From Flavobacteriales bacterium (GTDB lineage: Bacteria > Bacteroidota > Bacteroidia > Flavobacteriales_D > UBA2798), in NCBI GenBank assembly GCA_019694795.1, contig JAIBBF010000011.1, positions 1-64,000 on the forward strand: a DNA stretch of 64,000 bases, in the 5' to 3' direction. Position 1 is the first letter of the stretch, and every line of letters starts with the position of its first letter. The position numbers and the translations under genes are program-made. The notes under the pieces were generated by a model that did not search any database, was not told the origin of the DNA, and saw only the letters and a list, made by a program, of their open reading frames with translations. This document shows positions 41,301 through 51,700 of the stretch, piece by piece.

Positions 41301-41946
41301 ACAGGAAGTTCCAACACATATCTATCATCAAAGCGGAACGTATGTAGTAACGCTTACCGTAACCAATACGTTCTCTTGTGTAAATTCCGACAGCACCGCT
41401 GTAGTCATTAATGTTCGTCCACGTTCTACAGCAGAATTTTCGATGAACGATAATGATATTTCCATCTTCGATCCGGAAGCGCAATTCATCAATAACAGTG
41501 TACAGGCAAGTACTGCACATTGGGATTTTGGAGATGGAAGCAGTTCCAGTCTTTATTCTCCTAACCACACGTATGCCACCACAGGAACATACACCGTAAC
41601 ATTAATTGCGAATAACAATTTCAACTGTCCCGATACCATTTCTCACATTCTCATTGTGAGTCCCGAATTCACCTACTACGTCCCCAACGCATTTACACCC
41701 GATGGCGACGGAAGAAACGATGTGTTTTTCGGAAAAGGGGAGAACATCGATGAATTTGAAATGCTCATTTTCAATCGCTGGGGAGAGTTAGTGTTCAGCA
41801 CGCAAAGCAAGGACGCAGCATGGGATGGAACATACAGAGGAAGCGAAGAGCCCAAACAAGATGTGTACGTGTACAAAATAAAAATTAAAGACAGCGTAAA
41901 AGGTGATTATCACTTTTATGAGGGACACGTTGCCATTGTGAAGTAA
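38392..41946 (+). CDS. SprB-repeat T9SS type B surface adhesin
   Basis: A 1184-residue exported protein. The signal peptide is long (first 31 residues, through LVAFLLVTKAAYS). Residues about 32-280 are a Cys-rich N-terminal module common in Bacteroidota (GGNTYNVRLSFYRDCAGVA). An Ig/cadherin-like part follows (SGINGSNNYSTSICAGNT). Five SprB-type repeats come next (about 389-772), then Ig-like and two PKD-type domains (NWNFGDGATSSQEVPTHIY and HWDFGDGSSSSLYSPNHTY). The end is the gliding-associated C-terminal domain (VPNAFTPDGDGRNDVFF, then FNRWGELVF), the type B secretion signal. It is probably a cell-surface adhesin, perhaps carried by gliding machinery, though no gld or spr gene is in the window. 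Confidence 0.92.
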   Translation: MKSSLLHFIARFFGLVAFLLVTKAAYSSHAQSADITYTCVGGNTYNVRLSFYRDCAGVAAPNTVTINIASASCNENFNITMNRIANTGNDVTPICPGITTNCDGGSYPGVQEWIYEGPVTLPAQCTDWVLSFTLCCRNNAISTINNPGGENIYVEAHLDNAQFPCNNSAQFSNKPVPFICVNQTYCFNHGAVDPDGDSLVYELVPPATGPGTNVTYFAGYSANQPLLSIPGVTINQQTGDICMTPSMLEVTVMAVKVSEFRNGEFVGSVVRDIQVRVIACSNSNPSVSGINGSNNYSTSICAGNTLTFNVQASDPDAGQLLTLTWNNAIPGATFTSATGTNPVGTFTWTPTANQISTNPYCFTVSVSDDNCPLNGSQTYSFCITVNGFTLTTNSTNANCGASNGTVSASVSGTVGQVNYVWSSGQNTPNVNGLSAGNYTVTVSDGSGCAISSTAVVGQGAVPGNIQMQSTNVSCFGGNDGTATVNVNGGQQPYTYLWSNGATSTSINNLSAGNYSVTVTTANGCTTTGTISITQPNAPLNITLSATAVSCNGGNNGTATVVATGGTSPYNYQWSNQSANASINSLTAGNYSVTVMDAGGCTQTANINVDQPQAISLIQSNTTPVSCFGGNNGSASVSISGGTSPYSYQWNNGVNSLGANANNLTAGNYTVTVTDGNNCQQSFNLAVTQPQPLTATIGNSSNVSCNGSNDGSATSMANGGTAPYVYQWNTVPAQNTPGAAGLAMGSYTVMVTDAHNCTASASVNISQPTPLTLTSAGSATICPGIVTTISANANGGSGNYLYHWNNGNNTASSQQVSPTATTTYSVYATDANGCISPTENITITVNDINMISFGITLTPSICEGQAAVVLAEIAGGIGNYSITWNNGLPASVGPHTIYPTNSGYYTATITDICNNQRTESAWIDVHPLPQVQLTPQNADECGEASLTLFNDFSNDPGSDYNWNFGDGATSSQEVPTHIYHQSGTYVVTLTVTNTFSCVNSDSTAVVINVRPRSTAEFSMNDNDISIFDPEAQFINNSVQASTAHWDFGDGSSSSLYSPNHTYATTGTYTVTLIANNNFNCPDTISHILIVSPEFTYYVPNAFTPDGDGRNDVFFGKGENIDEFEMLIFNRWGELVFSTQSKDAAWDGTYRGSEEPKQDVYVYKIKIKDSVKGDYHFYEGHVAIVK
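39556..40710 (+). repeat. Five tandem SprB-type repeats, about 75-80 residues each
   Basis: Protein-level repeats within the adhesin, each of the pattern VSCxGGNxGTATVxxxGGxxPYxYxW, then NLSAGNYSVTVTDxxGCxxT and a QP step. The starts of the repeats can be followed through NCGASNG, SCFGGNDG, SCNGGNNG, SCFGGNNG and SCNGSNDG. The bases have diverged at many third positions, but runs such as CCGGAAATTAT and GGTGGAAC recur. Confidence 0.75.
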
Positions 41947-41972
41947 GCAAGAGGACCAACCATAAGAAGAGG

Positions 41973-42015
41973 AGTGGCCGGTAACAGAGCAATCTTTATC
42001 GGTCACTTTTTATTT
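41973..42015 (+). terminator. Intrinsic terminator of the SprB-repeat protein gene
   Basis: Arms 41973-41984 and 41996-42007 pair over 12 positions with two G-T wobbles, a loop of 11 bases and a T-rich tail TTTTTATTT. It lies 26 bases after the stop. Confidence 0.8.
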
Positions 42016-42046
42016 AGAATTACTATTTTTAGCTAATTCCATTTTT

Positions 42047-44908
42047 ATGCGCCAACTCACCTACCTCTTTCTGTTTCTTTCTGTGTCGACCATTGCACAA
42101 ACTAAAAAAGGAAACACTAATGCATTATTCACTCCGGCTTCCGAACGGGAACAAGCCATGAAACAACATCTGGAAATGGAAAAAAATTCCCTTTTCGATG
42201 GAATAGCATTCAGAAGTGTTGGTCCCTCCATTATGAGCGGACGCGTAGTAGATATCGAAGTAGATCCTTCGGATGCCACTCACTTTTTTGTTGCCTATGC
42301 TACCGGGGGATTATGGGAAACCAAAAACAACGGAACATCTTTCGAATGTTTGAGTGATAAAAACTGGATGTTTGGAATTGGAGATATTGCCATCGATTGG
42401 AAAAGCGGAAGAATTTATTTGGGAACAGGCGAAAACAATTCCTCACGCTCCTCTTATTCCGGAACGGGTTTATATATTAGCGATGATCACGGAAAAACAT
42501 GGAATTATTCCGGTTTAAATGAGAGTCACCATATCGGCCGTATTCTTCTTCACCCGGGTGATGCCAATACAATTTGGGTTTCGGTACTTGGACATTTATT
42601 TACTCCGAATAAAGAACGCGGCGTTTACAAATCGACCGACGGAGGGAAAAGCTGGAAGCAAACTTTGTTTATCGACGAGAACACCGGCGTGATTGACATG
42701 GCGGTAAATCCGCAAAACCCGAATGAACTTTATGCCAGCGCATGGCATCGTGAACGCAGGGCCTGGAATTTTGTTGAATCGGGTGCCAGCAGCGGGATTT
42801 ACAAAAGTAGCGATGGCGGAGAAAACTGGAAAAAAATCACCAATGAAGGAAGTGGATTTCCCACAGGCGAAGGAGTAGGAAGAATTGGAATTTCCATTTG
42901 CAAATCGAAACCCGAAACCATTTATGCGCTACTCGATAACCAGGCACATCGTGTTACCGATAAAAAAGAAGTGGACAAAGAAAAATTGAGCAAGGATGAA
43001 TTAAAAAAAATGTCAAAAGACGAATTCCTTTTGCTCAATGATAAAAAAATTAACACGTTTTTGCGGGAAAACGGATTTCCAAAATCAATAACGGTTGAGC
43101 TGGTAAAAGAAAAAATAAAAAAGAATGAAATTGCTCCTTCTGCACTGGCCGAATACCTGGAAGATGCGAATTCACTATTGTTCGACACACCGGTAATTGG
43201 AGCAGAAATTTACAGGTCGGACGACGGAGGAAAAAGCTGGAGAAAAACGCACAATGGATATATTGATGATCTGGTGTATACCTATGGTTATTATTTCGGA
43301 CAAATTCTTGCGGATGAAAAAAATCCCGATAAGTTTTATGTTGCGGCGTTTGTCATTATCACTTCCGAAGACGGAGGAAAAACATTAAAAAGTATAAACC
43401 GCGACAATGTGCATGTAGACCATCACGCCATTTGGAGTGACCCGAACAAAGCGGGCCATCTCATTAACGGAAACGATGGCGGAATTAACATCAGTTACGA
43501 TAACGGAGAACACTGGATAAAATGCAATCAGCCTTCGGTGGGTCAATTTTATACCGTAAATGTGGATATGGACAAACCCTATAACATTTATGGCGGATTG
43601 CAGGACAATGGTGTATGGACCGCTTCATCGCAACATTATGAAAATGTATCCTGGCATCAGGAAGGTGTTTATGGATGGAAAAACATTATGGGAGGAGATG
43701 GAATGCAGGTGATGATTGATCCACGCGACAACAACACCGTATATACGGGATACCAATACGGAAATTATTTTCGCATCAATAAAACAAGCGGAGAAAGTTT
43801 TTACATGACACCCAAACACCAATTGGGAGAGCGTCCTCTACGCTGGAACTGGCAAGCTCCAATCTGGTTATCGGAACATTCTGCAGACGTGGTATACATG
43901 GGCGCCAATAAAATGTATCGTTCGCTTAAACAAGGAGAAGATTTTGTGTGCATATCGCCCGATTTAACCAAAGGCGGAAAACCCGGTGATGTTGCATTCG
44001 GAACGATTACTGCCATTCATGAATCGCCTTTAAAATTTGGATTGCTCTATGCAGGAACCGACGATGGAAATATTTGGGTAAGTAAAGATGCCGGTACCAA
44101 TTGGAAAAATATCAGCTCAACATTACCTGCCGATTTTAATATTCGAAAAATTCAGGCATCGCGATTTAAAGAAGGAAGAGTTTATGTTTGCTTAAACGGT
44201 CACACCCGCGATTTATTTGCCAGCATGATTTATGTTTCGGAGGATTACGGAACAAGCTGGAAAAAAATCGGAAATAATTTACCGGCTGAACCCATTAATG
44301 TAATTAAGGAAGATGTAGAAAATGAAAATTTAATTTTTGTCGGCAGCGACCACGGATTGTATGCAAGTCTCGACCGGGGAGAACAATTTTATTTAATGAC
44401 AAACGGCCTTCCAAAAGTTCCCGTCCACGATTTGGTCATTCACCCCCGCGATCACGACATCATCATTGCCACACATGGAAGATCCGTTTATGTTGCATCC
44501 ATTGAAGAATTACAATCTGCCAACATCGAAATTTTAGCTTCTGCTCTACATGTATTTCCTGCAGAAAAAATTCGTTTCAGCAAACGTTGGGGAAGTAAAT
44601 CTTCGTATTGGGATGAAGCCTGGAAACCTTCCACCACTCTACGTTGCTGGGTAAAAGAAAAAGGGAAATACACGTTGAATGTCCAAACAGAAAATGGTAC
44701 TTCGTTGTTTACTCAGGAACTGGAATTAGAAAAAGGATTCAACGCCATTCCTTATTCCTTAGAATGTAATCTGAAGGATCTCGATGAAAAATTATTCTTT
44801 ACAGGCGAAAATAAACAACGCTATCTGACTGCAGGAAAATATATACTTCAGCTAAAAAGCAATTCGGCAGAATCGAAAACCGAACTGGAAATTGAAGAGA
44901 AAAAATAA
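42047..44908 (+). CDS. Exported VPS10/BNR-repeat propeller protein
   Basis: A 953-residue exported protein with a signal peptide (MRQLTYLFLFLSVSTIAQ). It is built from repeated BNR/Asp-box-like units in a beta-propeller: VYKSTDGGKSWKQT, IYKSSDGGENWKKI, IYRSDDGGKSWRKT and IWVSKDAGTNWKNI, about ten in all. The family is annotated as sortilin/VPS10-like or as a glycosyl hydrolase, but no catalytic role has been shown here. About residues 306-380 interrupt the propeller with a Lys/Glu-rich helical insert (DKEKLSKDELKKMSKDEF). There is no T9SS sorting domain. The last third (about 850-953) is a separate beta-rich region. It stops 2 bases before the convergent polyprenyl synthase gene. Confidence 0.88.
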   Translation: MRQLTYLFLFLSVSTIAQTKKGNTNALFTPASEREQAMKQHLEMEKNSLFDGIAFRSVGPSIMSGRVVDIEVDPSDATHFFVAYATGGLWETKNNGTSFECLSDKNWMFGIGDIAIDWKSGRIYLGTGENNSSRSSYSGTGLYISDDHGKTWNYSGLNESHHIGRILLHPGDANTIWVSVLGHLFTPNKERGVYKSTDGGKSWKQTLFIDENTGVIDMAVNPQNPNELYASAWHRERRAWNFVESGASSGIYKSSDGGENWKKITNEGSGFPTGEGVGRIGISICKSKPETIYALLDNQAHRVTDKKEVDKEKLSKDELKKMSKDEFLLLNDKKINTFLRENGFPKSITVELVKEKIKKNEIAPSALAEYLEDANSLLFDTPVIGAEIYRSDDGGKSWRKTHNGYIDDLVYTYGYYFGQILADEKNPDKFYVAAFVIITSEDGGKTLKSINRDNVHVDHHAIWSDPNKAGHLINGNDGGINISYDNGEHWIKCNQPSVGQFYTVNVDMDKPYNIYGGLQDNGVWTASSQHYENVSWHQEGVYGWKNIMGGDGMQVMIDPRDNNTVYTGYQYGNYFRINKTSGESFYMTPKHQLGERPLRWNWQAPIWLSEHSADVVYMGANKMYRSLKQGEDFVCISPDLTKGGKPGDVAFGTITAIHESPLKFGLLYAGTDDGNIWVSKDAGTNWKNISSTLPADFNIRKIQASRFKEGRVYVCLNGHTRDLFASMIYVSEDYGTSWKKIGNNLPAEPINVIKEDVENENLIFVGSDHGLYASLDRGEQFYLMTNGLPKVPVHDLVIHPRDHDIIIATHGRSVYVASIEELQSANIEILASALHVFPAEKIRFSKRWGSKSSYWDEAWKPSTTLRCWVKEKGKYTLNVQTENGTSLFTQELELEKGFNAIPYSLECNLKDLDEKLFFTGENKQRYLTAGKYILQLKSNSAESKTELEIEEKK

Positions 44909-44910
44909 AC

Positions 44911-45885
44911 TTATTTTTCGCGGTTAACCGTATATAAAACCAAACCCTCTAATGCTCTTCTCGATTCAGAATCGGGGAGAGTGTTTAATGCATTCAGGGC
45001 TTTGTCCTTGTACTCATTCATGCGTTGTGTTGCATATTGCACGCCTTTGCTCTGCAAAACAAAATCGATCACCTCAGCAACTTTACGTGGATTTTCATTG
45101 TGGTTTTTTACAATGTTTATCATATCACGACGTTGCGATTTTTCGGCATTGTTTAAAGCATAGATCAGAGGAAGCGTCATTTTCTTTTCTTTGATATCGA
45201 TTCCGGTTGGTTTACCGATATTATCTCCACTACCAAAATCAAAAATATCATCCTTAATCTGAAAAGCCATTCCTACGTCTTCACCAAATTGTTTCATCAA
45301 TGCCACGGTAGACTCATCCGCACCCGAAGCGGCGGCTCCGCAGGCACAACAGGCGGCAACCAGACTGGCGGTTTTCTGGCGAATGATTTCGTAATAAATA
45401 TCTTCGGTAATATTCAGTTTTCTTGCTTTCTCAATTTGCAGCAATTCGCCCTCACTCATTTCACGAACGGCATCCGAAACAAGTTGCAGCAAACGAAACT
45501 GCCCCTGATCAATCGATAACAACAATCCTTTCGATAATAAATAGTCGCCCACTAAAACGGCGATTTTATTTTTCCATAAAGCATTCAGCGAAAAGAAACC
45601 GCGACGTTCATTCGAATCGTCCACCACATCATCGTGCACCAATGTAGCCGTATGCAAAAGTTCAATTAACGAAGCGGCTGTATAAGCCGGATCTTTCATT
45701 CCGCCACAAGCTTTTGCGGAAAGAAAAACAAACATCGGCCGCATCTGTTTCCCTTTGCGGCGAACAATGTAGTGCGTGATTTTATCGAGTAGAACCGTAC
45801 GGCTTTTCATGGCTTCCCTGAAACGGATTTCAAACTCATCCATCTCAGCAGCAATCGGTGCCTGTATGTCTTTAATACTCATCAT
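44911..45885 (-). CDS. Long-chain polyprenyl diphosphate synthase
   Basis: Elongates farnesyl or geranylgeranyl diphosphate with IPP. The first Asp-rich motif is LVHDDVVDDSNERRG and the second is QIKDDIFDFG; the residues before the first motif (LIELLHTATL) set chain length, with small side chains as in long-chain synthases. Length, 324 residues, is normal. It most likely makes the side chain of menaquinone (the Bacteroidota quinone), and shares the IPP supply with the carotenoid pathway. Two alternative ATG codons lie at the start (45885 and 45882). It follows the exported protein gene by 65 bases. Confidence 0.92.
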   Translation of the reverse strand: MMSIKDIQAPIAAEMDEFEIRFREAMKSRTVLLDKITHYIVRRKGKQMRPMFVFLSAKACGGMKDPAYTAASLIELLHTATLVHDDVVDDSNERRGFFSLNALWKNKIAVLVGDYLLSKGLLLSIDQGQFRLLQLVSDAVREMSEGELLQIEKARKLNITEDIYYEIIRQKTASLVAACCACGAAASGADESTVALMKQFGEDVGMAFQIKDDIFDFGSGDNIGKPTGIDIKEKKMTLPLIYALNNAEKSQRRDMINIVKNHNENPRKVAEVIDFVLQSKGVQYATQRMNEYKDKALNALNTLPDSESRRALEGLVLYTVNREK

Positions 45886-45950
45886 CGGGACACGAATATA
45901 CGAAGGGGAATCATCGGATTTGCAAAAAATGAAAATTCCTGTTCAAGCCT

Positions 45951-47564
45951 TTATTTCGGTATGGTAATGCTTCCGAATTTATACATGGAACCTTTCTGAC
46001 TAAAAATCACCAGGTGATCCGGAGAGCTCTGGAAATGAAGCTTGGGACGCAGCACCATTTGTACATCTTTCTGCGCAAATAAAGGAGCATAGTGCACCTG
46101 ACCATCATTACTAAGCGCAACAAAAACAGCAACGCTTTTAGAAGGGCGCGTCATGATATACGGCTCCTCCCCGCTTTTCCGAAGGGCTGGCGTATTGCGC
46201 GGATTATCGTTAAACAAAAGATAAACTCCACGTTCATTGGAGGCAATGGCATAAGAAGAATAATACCCGCCATCGTTCGACGACATCTGACGTTTCGGTA
46301 TTTTTCTCGCCCATTCAATTTCACCATCCTTACTCACACGAACAATGATGATGTCGTTATAATAATACTGATAATTATAATTGGAACGATTGTAAGGAGA
46401 ATAACCCCATGGTCCGTAAGTAGGACCGTAAAACCCTCCGTACATGTAAGGATCGTTATAATTATAACTGATTTGCATGTAATACTGTTCAGCAACCAGA
46501 ATTGCGCTGCCGTCTTGCTGAACAATAAGATGATCGAAATAAAAATCTGACAATTCCTTTCCTTTTTTTATTTTCTTTTCCGGAATAAATTCCATCATAA
46601 AACTTTTTTCGAAAGGTTTAAGATTCGATTGCACCACCTTGCGGGTGATAGGATCCATGCGCAAATAAAACGTTCCTGCAATGGAATAACTGGCGGAGTT
46701 GCTGTAAAATCCGGCAATAACCAAACTACCATCCGGACCCATATCAAACGTAAGAGCAGAAATATATTTTTCACCGAGTGATATTTCGAATTCCTTGAGT
46801 CGGTTTTCGTTGGGATAAAATGAAAGCAGGTTGTACGAATGATTTACAAATGAATTCGAGTTGTTTTCACCTTTATTCCGTTCATAGTTCAACGCCGTGA
46901 TCATATGTACATTTCCATTCTGATCAATCAGATGGTGACTCACCTTAAAACTTCTTTCCTTATACGGAAGCTCCAACTCGCGGCTCCAAATTAAATCCAT
47001 GGAAGGATTCAGAACTTTGTAAGAAAATTTTTCATTGGCATATTTTTCGAAGGGATGATTATGTAAAACCAGCAATGATTTTCCGTTATACGACTCAACC
47101 AACGTAAATTCACCACCACGATTCATGTCCAGTTCATCAATCAACTTCAATTCCCCTACCGAATCTTTCTCCATAAAAATTTCTGCCGCATACAATCTTC
47201 CGTTTCTGCCTAGCTTAATGTATCCCTCAAAAAAAATCCAGAGACGATTATCAATCACCATTAAATCAGAAAACAAAACACCAGATGAAGAAACAGCTTT
47301 CATTTTCCATTCAAAAATTTCCATCCGGTGATTCAGATTCATGTTGCTCTGCGAAAAACGTTCGATAATTAAATCGGGTACGCCTTGCTTTTTGGAGGTG
47401 TTCTCTTTGTATACAAACACCGAAAGGGAATCGCTTAACATCCCTGCAATGCGGGTACGTTTTTCAAATTTGTAATCGGAACCCCAATTCACGGAAGGTT
47501 GAATCTGGGCAATAGAAATAAGGCTGTATAAAAAAAAGAATGATGCTATGTAAATGCCTTTCAT
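45951..47564 (-). CDS. Exported protein of unknown function following rlmN
   Basis: A 537-residue protein with a signal peptide (MKGIYIASFFFLYSLISIAQ). The mature part is rich in aromatic residues, with blade-like strands separated by polar turns (LLVLHNHPFEKYANEKFSY, then GSLVIAGFYSNSASYSIAGT), suggesting a beta-propeller. A Tyr/Gly-rich stretch, about residues 375-400 (NDPYMYGGFYGPTYGPWGYS), stands out as a low-complexity loop. I do not recognise the family. I chose ATG at 47564, which overlaps the rlmN stop; a GTG one codon upstream is less likely. No T9SS sorting domain is visible. Confidence 0.78.
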   Translation of the reverse strand: MKGIYIASFFFLYSLISIAQIQPSVNWGSDYKFEKRTRIAGMLSDSLSVFVYKENTSKKQGVPDLIIERFSQSNMNLNHRMEIFEWKMKAVSSSGVLFSDLMVIDNRLWIFFEGYIKLGRNGRLYAAEIFMEKDSVGELKLIDELDMNRGGEFTLVESYNGKSLLVLHNHPFEKYANEKFSYKVLNPSMDLIWSRELELPYKERSFKVSHHLIDQNGNVHMITALNYERNKGENNSNSFVNHSYNLLSFYPNENRLKEFEISLGEKYISALTFDMGPDGSLVIAGFYSNSASYSIAGTFYLRMDPITRKVVQSNLKPFEKSFMMEFIPEKKIKKGKELSDFYFDHLIVQQDGSAILVAEQYYMQISYNYNDPYMYGGFYGPTYGPWGYSPYNRSNYNYQYYYNDIIIVRVSKDGEIEWARKIPKRQMSSNDGGYYSSYAIASNERGVYLLFNDNPRNTPALRKSGEEPYIMTRPSKSVAVFVALSNDGQVHYAPLFAQKDVQMVLRPKLHFQSSPDHLVIFSQKGSMYKFGSITIPK

Positions 47565-48622
47565 CACTTGAGGGCAGCTTTGTTTTTATTGGCTAATTGT
47601 CCGCAAGCCGCATCAATATCTTTTCCGCGGGAGCGGCGTACATTTACTATGATGTTTTTCGATTCCAGGTAACGCGCAAAAGCATCCACTTTACTTGCAT
47701 CCGCCTGTTGGTATTCGCCATCGTCGATGGGATTATATTCAATGATGTTTACCTTACAGGGAACATGTTTACAAAATTCTGCCAGTTCGCGGGCGTCCTG
47801 TATCTCGTCATTAAAATTTTTAAAAATGATGTATTCGAACGTGACCCTGGTTCCCGTTTTAGAATAAAAATACGTCAAGGCCTCTGCTAATGATTCAAGC
47901 GAATTCTGCTCATTAATGGGCATGATCTTATTCCGCTTTTCATCATTGGCAGCATGCAGCGATAAAGCAAGATTAAACTTTACCCCGTCATCTGCCAGCT
48001 TCATGATCATTTTTGCAATTCCCGCCGTAGAAACTGTAATGCGCTGGGGCGACATTCCGAGTCCTTCCGGCGAACAAATAAATTCGACCGACTGCAGTGT
48101 GTTTTTATAATTCAACAAGGGTTCTCCCATGCCCATGTAAACGATATTGGACAAAGGAATTCCATAGGTATTTTCTGCTTCATGACGTAATGTAACCACC
48201 TGGTCGAAGATTTCGGAGGCATCCAGATTACGCATGCGCTTTAATTTTCCGGTGGCGCAGAATGCACAGGTTAAGGAACAACCCACTTGCGAAGAGATAC
48301 ACGCCGTCATACGATTTGTAGTTGGAATTAAAACCCCTTCTACCACATTGCCATCATATAAGGTGAAAGCACATTTTATCGTTTTGTCGGAACTCACTTG
48401 TCGGTCGGCCAGCGAAATATTTCTGATTTCGAATTCCGCTTTTAATTTCTCCCGTAACTCTTTCGAAAGATTGGTCATGGAATCGAAATCATGTGTAGCT
48501 TTTTTCCACAACCATTCATACACCTGCTTCGCACGAAACGATTTCTCACCCATTGCTTCGAAACGGGATTTTAACTCTTCGAACGAAAGAGATCGAATAT
48601 CTGTTTTGGTGCTTACATTCAT
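47564..48622 (-). CDS. rlmN: 23S rRNA (adenine2503-C2)-methyltransferase RlmN
   Basis: A radical-SAM enzyme that methylates A2503 in 23S rRNA and also A37 in some tRNAs. The 4Fe-4S motif is CSLTCAFC (CX3CX2C) in CISSQVGCSLTCAFCATGK, and the resolving Cys is in DIDAACGQLANK at the C-terminus. The block IVYMGMGEPLLNY is characteristic. Starting at ATG 48622 it has 352 residues. A GTG five codons earlier lies inside the -7 promoter box, so it is rejected. The stop overlaps the next gene's ATG. Confidence 0.94.
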   Translation of the reverse strand: MNVSTKTDIRSLSFEELKSRFEAMGEKSFRAKQVYEWLWKKATHDFDSMTNLSKELREKLKAEFEIRNISLADRQVSSDKTIKCAFTLYDGNVVEGVLIPTTNRMTACISSQVGCSLTCAFCATGKLKRMRNLDASEIFDQVVTLRHEAENTYGIPLSNIVYMGMGEPLLNYKNTLQSVEFICSPEGLGMSPQRITVSTAGIAKMIMKLADDGVKFNLALSLHAANDEKRNKIMPINEQNSLESLAEALTYFYSKTGTRVTFEYIIFKNFNDEIQDARELAEFCKHVPCKVNIIEYNPIDDGEYQQADASKVDAFARYLESKNIIVNVRRSRGKDIDAACGQLANKNKAALK

Positions 48623-48626
48623 AGTA

Positions 48627-48634
48627 CAAAGATA
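48627..48634 (-). promoter_or_regulatory. -7 box directly before rlmN
   Basis: TATCTTTG on the minus strand, an exact TAnnTTTG match, ending only 4 bases before the rlmN ATG. It leaves no room for a ribosome binding site, so a leaderless transcript is likely if the box is used. The -33 match is weak. Confidence 0.45.
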
Positions 48635-48648
48635 CACTATTCCCTACT

Positions 48649-48687
48649 CAAAAGAAAAGTCCCTGCTGCATTATACAACAGGGACTT
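48649..48687 (-). terminator. Intrinsic terminator of the RND efflux operon
   Basis: Arms AAGTCCCTG (48657-48665) and CAGGGACTT (48679-48687) are perfect over 9 bases. On the minus strand the hairpin is followed by TTTTCTTTTG. It lies 26 bases downstream of the permease stop codon. Confidence 0.8.
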
Positions 48688-48713
48688 CCCCTAAACCAAA
48701 CGAAAGCCTTCCA

Positions 48714-51700
48714 TCAATAGGTTTTCAATAATTTCCATTTTGTTCTCTTGTAAATTTTCACCTTGGTGCGGTAGAAAAGCAAGAAGACAATAGGAACAAT
48801 TACAAGCGTTAAGAACGTAGCAAAAGAAAGACCGAAAATTACGGTCCAGCTTAAAGGACCAAAGAACATCACATTATCGCCGCCAATAAAGAATTGCGGG
48901 TTGTATTCTGAATACAGCGTAACGAAATTGATATTGATTCCCATCGCCAGAGGAATTAATCCCAATAAGGTGGTAATGGCAGTTAATAATACAGGACGCA
49001 ACCTTGTTCCTCCTGCTTCGGCAATGGCTTTGATGACTTCATCCATTGGCAGATTTTCATCTTCCGGCGTTTTCAACTCTTCTCTCCGGCGGTTAATTAA
49101 CAACACGGTGTAATCGATTAACACAATCGCATTGTTTACTACTACCCCTGCAAGCGAAATAATACCAATCATGGTCATAATAATTACGAAATCCATTTGG
49201 AAAATCACCAGACCAAGAAGTACTCCAATTAAACTCAGAATTACGGAGGTCATGATAATCGCCGGGGAACTGATGGAGTTAAATTGCGCCACAATAATGA
49301 GGAACACCAGGAACACTGCAATTAAAAGTGCATTCGACAAGAAGGCCATTTCTTTTGCCTGATCTTCTTGCTGACCGGTAAATTTCCAGCTAACATTATT
49401 TCCGACTTTATACCCTTTTAGTTTTTCTTTCAGATTATTTACCACTTCATTCGGATTAAAGCCTTCCGAAACATTCGAGAAAACCGTAACAACCTTATCG
49501 AGGTTTTTATGTTTTACCGAAGAGTAACTCGATTTTTTAACCGGATCTTTAATTACGGTACGGATAGGAATTTGAACAAGTTGTCCACTCAACATATCCC
49601 TGAATGTAATTTTCTGATCAAGTAATGCATCGAGATGGTGACGTTCTGCATCGTTGTAACGAAGATTGATATCATAATCTTCATCACCAATTTTATAGGT
49701 GGAAATATCCTTACCAAAAAGTGCAGTACGAATGGCCATGGCAATTTGTGCAGTACTTAAATCCATTCTTCGCGCAATTTCACGATCCACTTCAATTGGC
49801 AATTCAGGTTTACCGGTTTCAACATCAAGTTTTAACTCATCGACACCTTCAACTTTTTGACCAGCAAGAAAATCTTTCATTTTTTCTGCTTCAACAATCA
49901 ATGAATCGTAATCATCACCTACTAGCTCAATATTGATTGGTGGTTGTTGTGGTGGACCCGCCGCATCTTTACCTACTACAATACGTACATCAGCCGGAAA
50001 TCTTCCATCAAGGGCTTTATCCATTTCCTTCATAATGTCGGACGTTTTATGTCCTTTTCTATAAGGCGCTTCTGCAAATGAAATGGTAATCCTTGCCTTA
50101 TTAGGTGTATTCCCCATGGCAGGACCCTCCATAGGATCGGAAGTCCCCTCACCAACTTGTGCAATCATAGATGAAACTAAACGGAAGGTATCCTTCACCA
50201 CAGTGTCTCCCAATTGTTTATCGGAAACCATGTATACATCTTTATACTTCGACAAAGTAGAATCGAGAATTGCTTCCGCTTGTAGTGTAATTTCATTGGT
50301 GCGAGAAATATCTGTTCCCACCGGCATTTCAATAAACACATTTACATAGGCGGGTTCGTTTTCGGGGAAGAATAACACTTTAGGTGTAAATAATCCAACC
50401 ATAAAGAACGACACAAACAACATCGCTACGGTGCTAAAGAAAATCAAGCGTGGACGTTTAACAAGTGCCATCAAAAGGAAGTTTTTATAAAAACGCTCCA
50501 GGGCAGGTAATAATTTATTCTGCATTAAATCCGTTGCGGGATCCAACAAGAAATGATTCAGCAATACCATCACCGCATAGGTGAATAATAAATTACCGAG
50601 TGTAAGTTTTCCTGCTATTGCCAACAGAAGTCCCAAACCAAAAGTGATGGCCACATTGCGCATTTGCTTGGTGAAATTCGGACGAGTTTCTTCTGTCTTC
50701 ATCAACATAATAGCAAGCGCAGGATTCACGACTAATGCAACAAACAATGAAGAACTTAATACAATCATTAATGTGATGGGCAGGTACTGCATAAATTCTC
50801 CCATGAGTCCGGGCCACATTGCCAATGGAATGAATGCTGCTACAGTTGTTGCCGTAGAAGAAATAATCGGCAAAGCAATCTCACCGACACCATATTTCAC
50901 AGCATCGTACATTTTATAGCCCTCTCCGGAGAGACGATAAATATTTTCGATTACAACAATACCGTTATCCACCAGCATTCCCAATGCCAATACCAGTGAA
51001 AACAAAACCATGATGTTGAGTGTAATTCCCATTACACTTAAAATCAGGAAGGATAAAAACATGGATAAAGGAATAGCAACACCCACAAATATCGCAGAGC
51101 GCAAACCAAGGAACAATTGAAGAACCAGCACCACCAGAATTACTCCGAAAATAATACTGTTCTCCAGATTCGAAACCTGATCCCGCGTTTTAAAACTCTG
51201 ATCATTCGTATAAGTAATGGATACATCCGAAGGAATTCGTCCCAATGCTTTTGCATCACTCACTGTTCTGAAAATTTTATCACTCGCATCAAGCAAATTG
51301 GTTCCCGAACGTTTAATCACGTCAAGCATAACCACCGGTTGACGGTTCTGACGTGCATAGGAACTGGTGTCCTCATCGCCGAAACTTACTTTCGCTACAT
51401 CGCGCAAACGGATAATATTAAAGTGATCGCGTTTTACAATGATGTTGCGAATTTGTTCAAGGTTTCCGAATTCACCTTCAATACGTACATTTCGTGCAAC
51501 TCCACCCATTTTTACTTCACCGGCCGACATCGTCATGTTCTCGGATGAAATGGCTTGTTCAATATCGCCGAAGCTCACCATTCGCGATTCTGCTTCATAT
51601 TTATCGATCTCTACACGTACTTCCTTTTTCTGAACACCACGGATTTCAACTTTAGAAATCTCATCGATTTTTTCAATTTCTTCTTCGAGGTATTCGCCAA

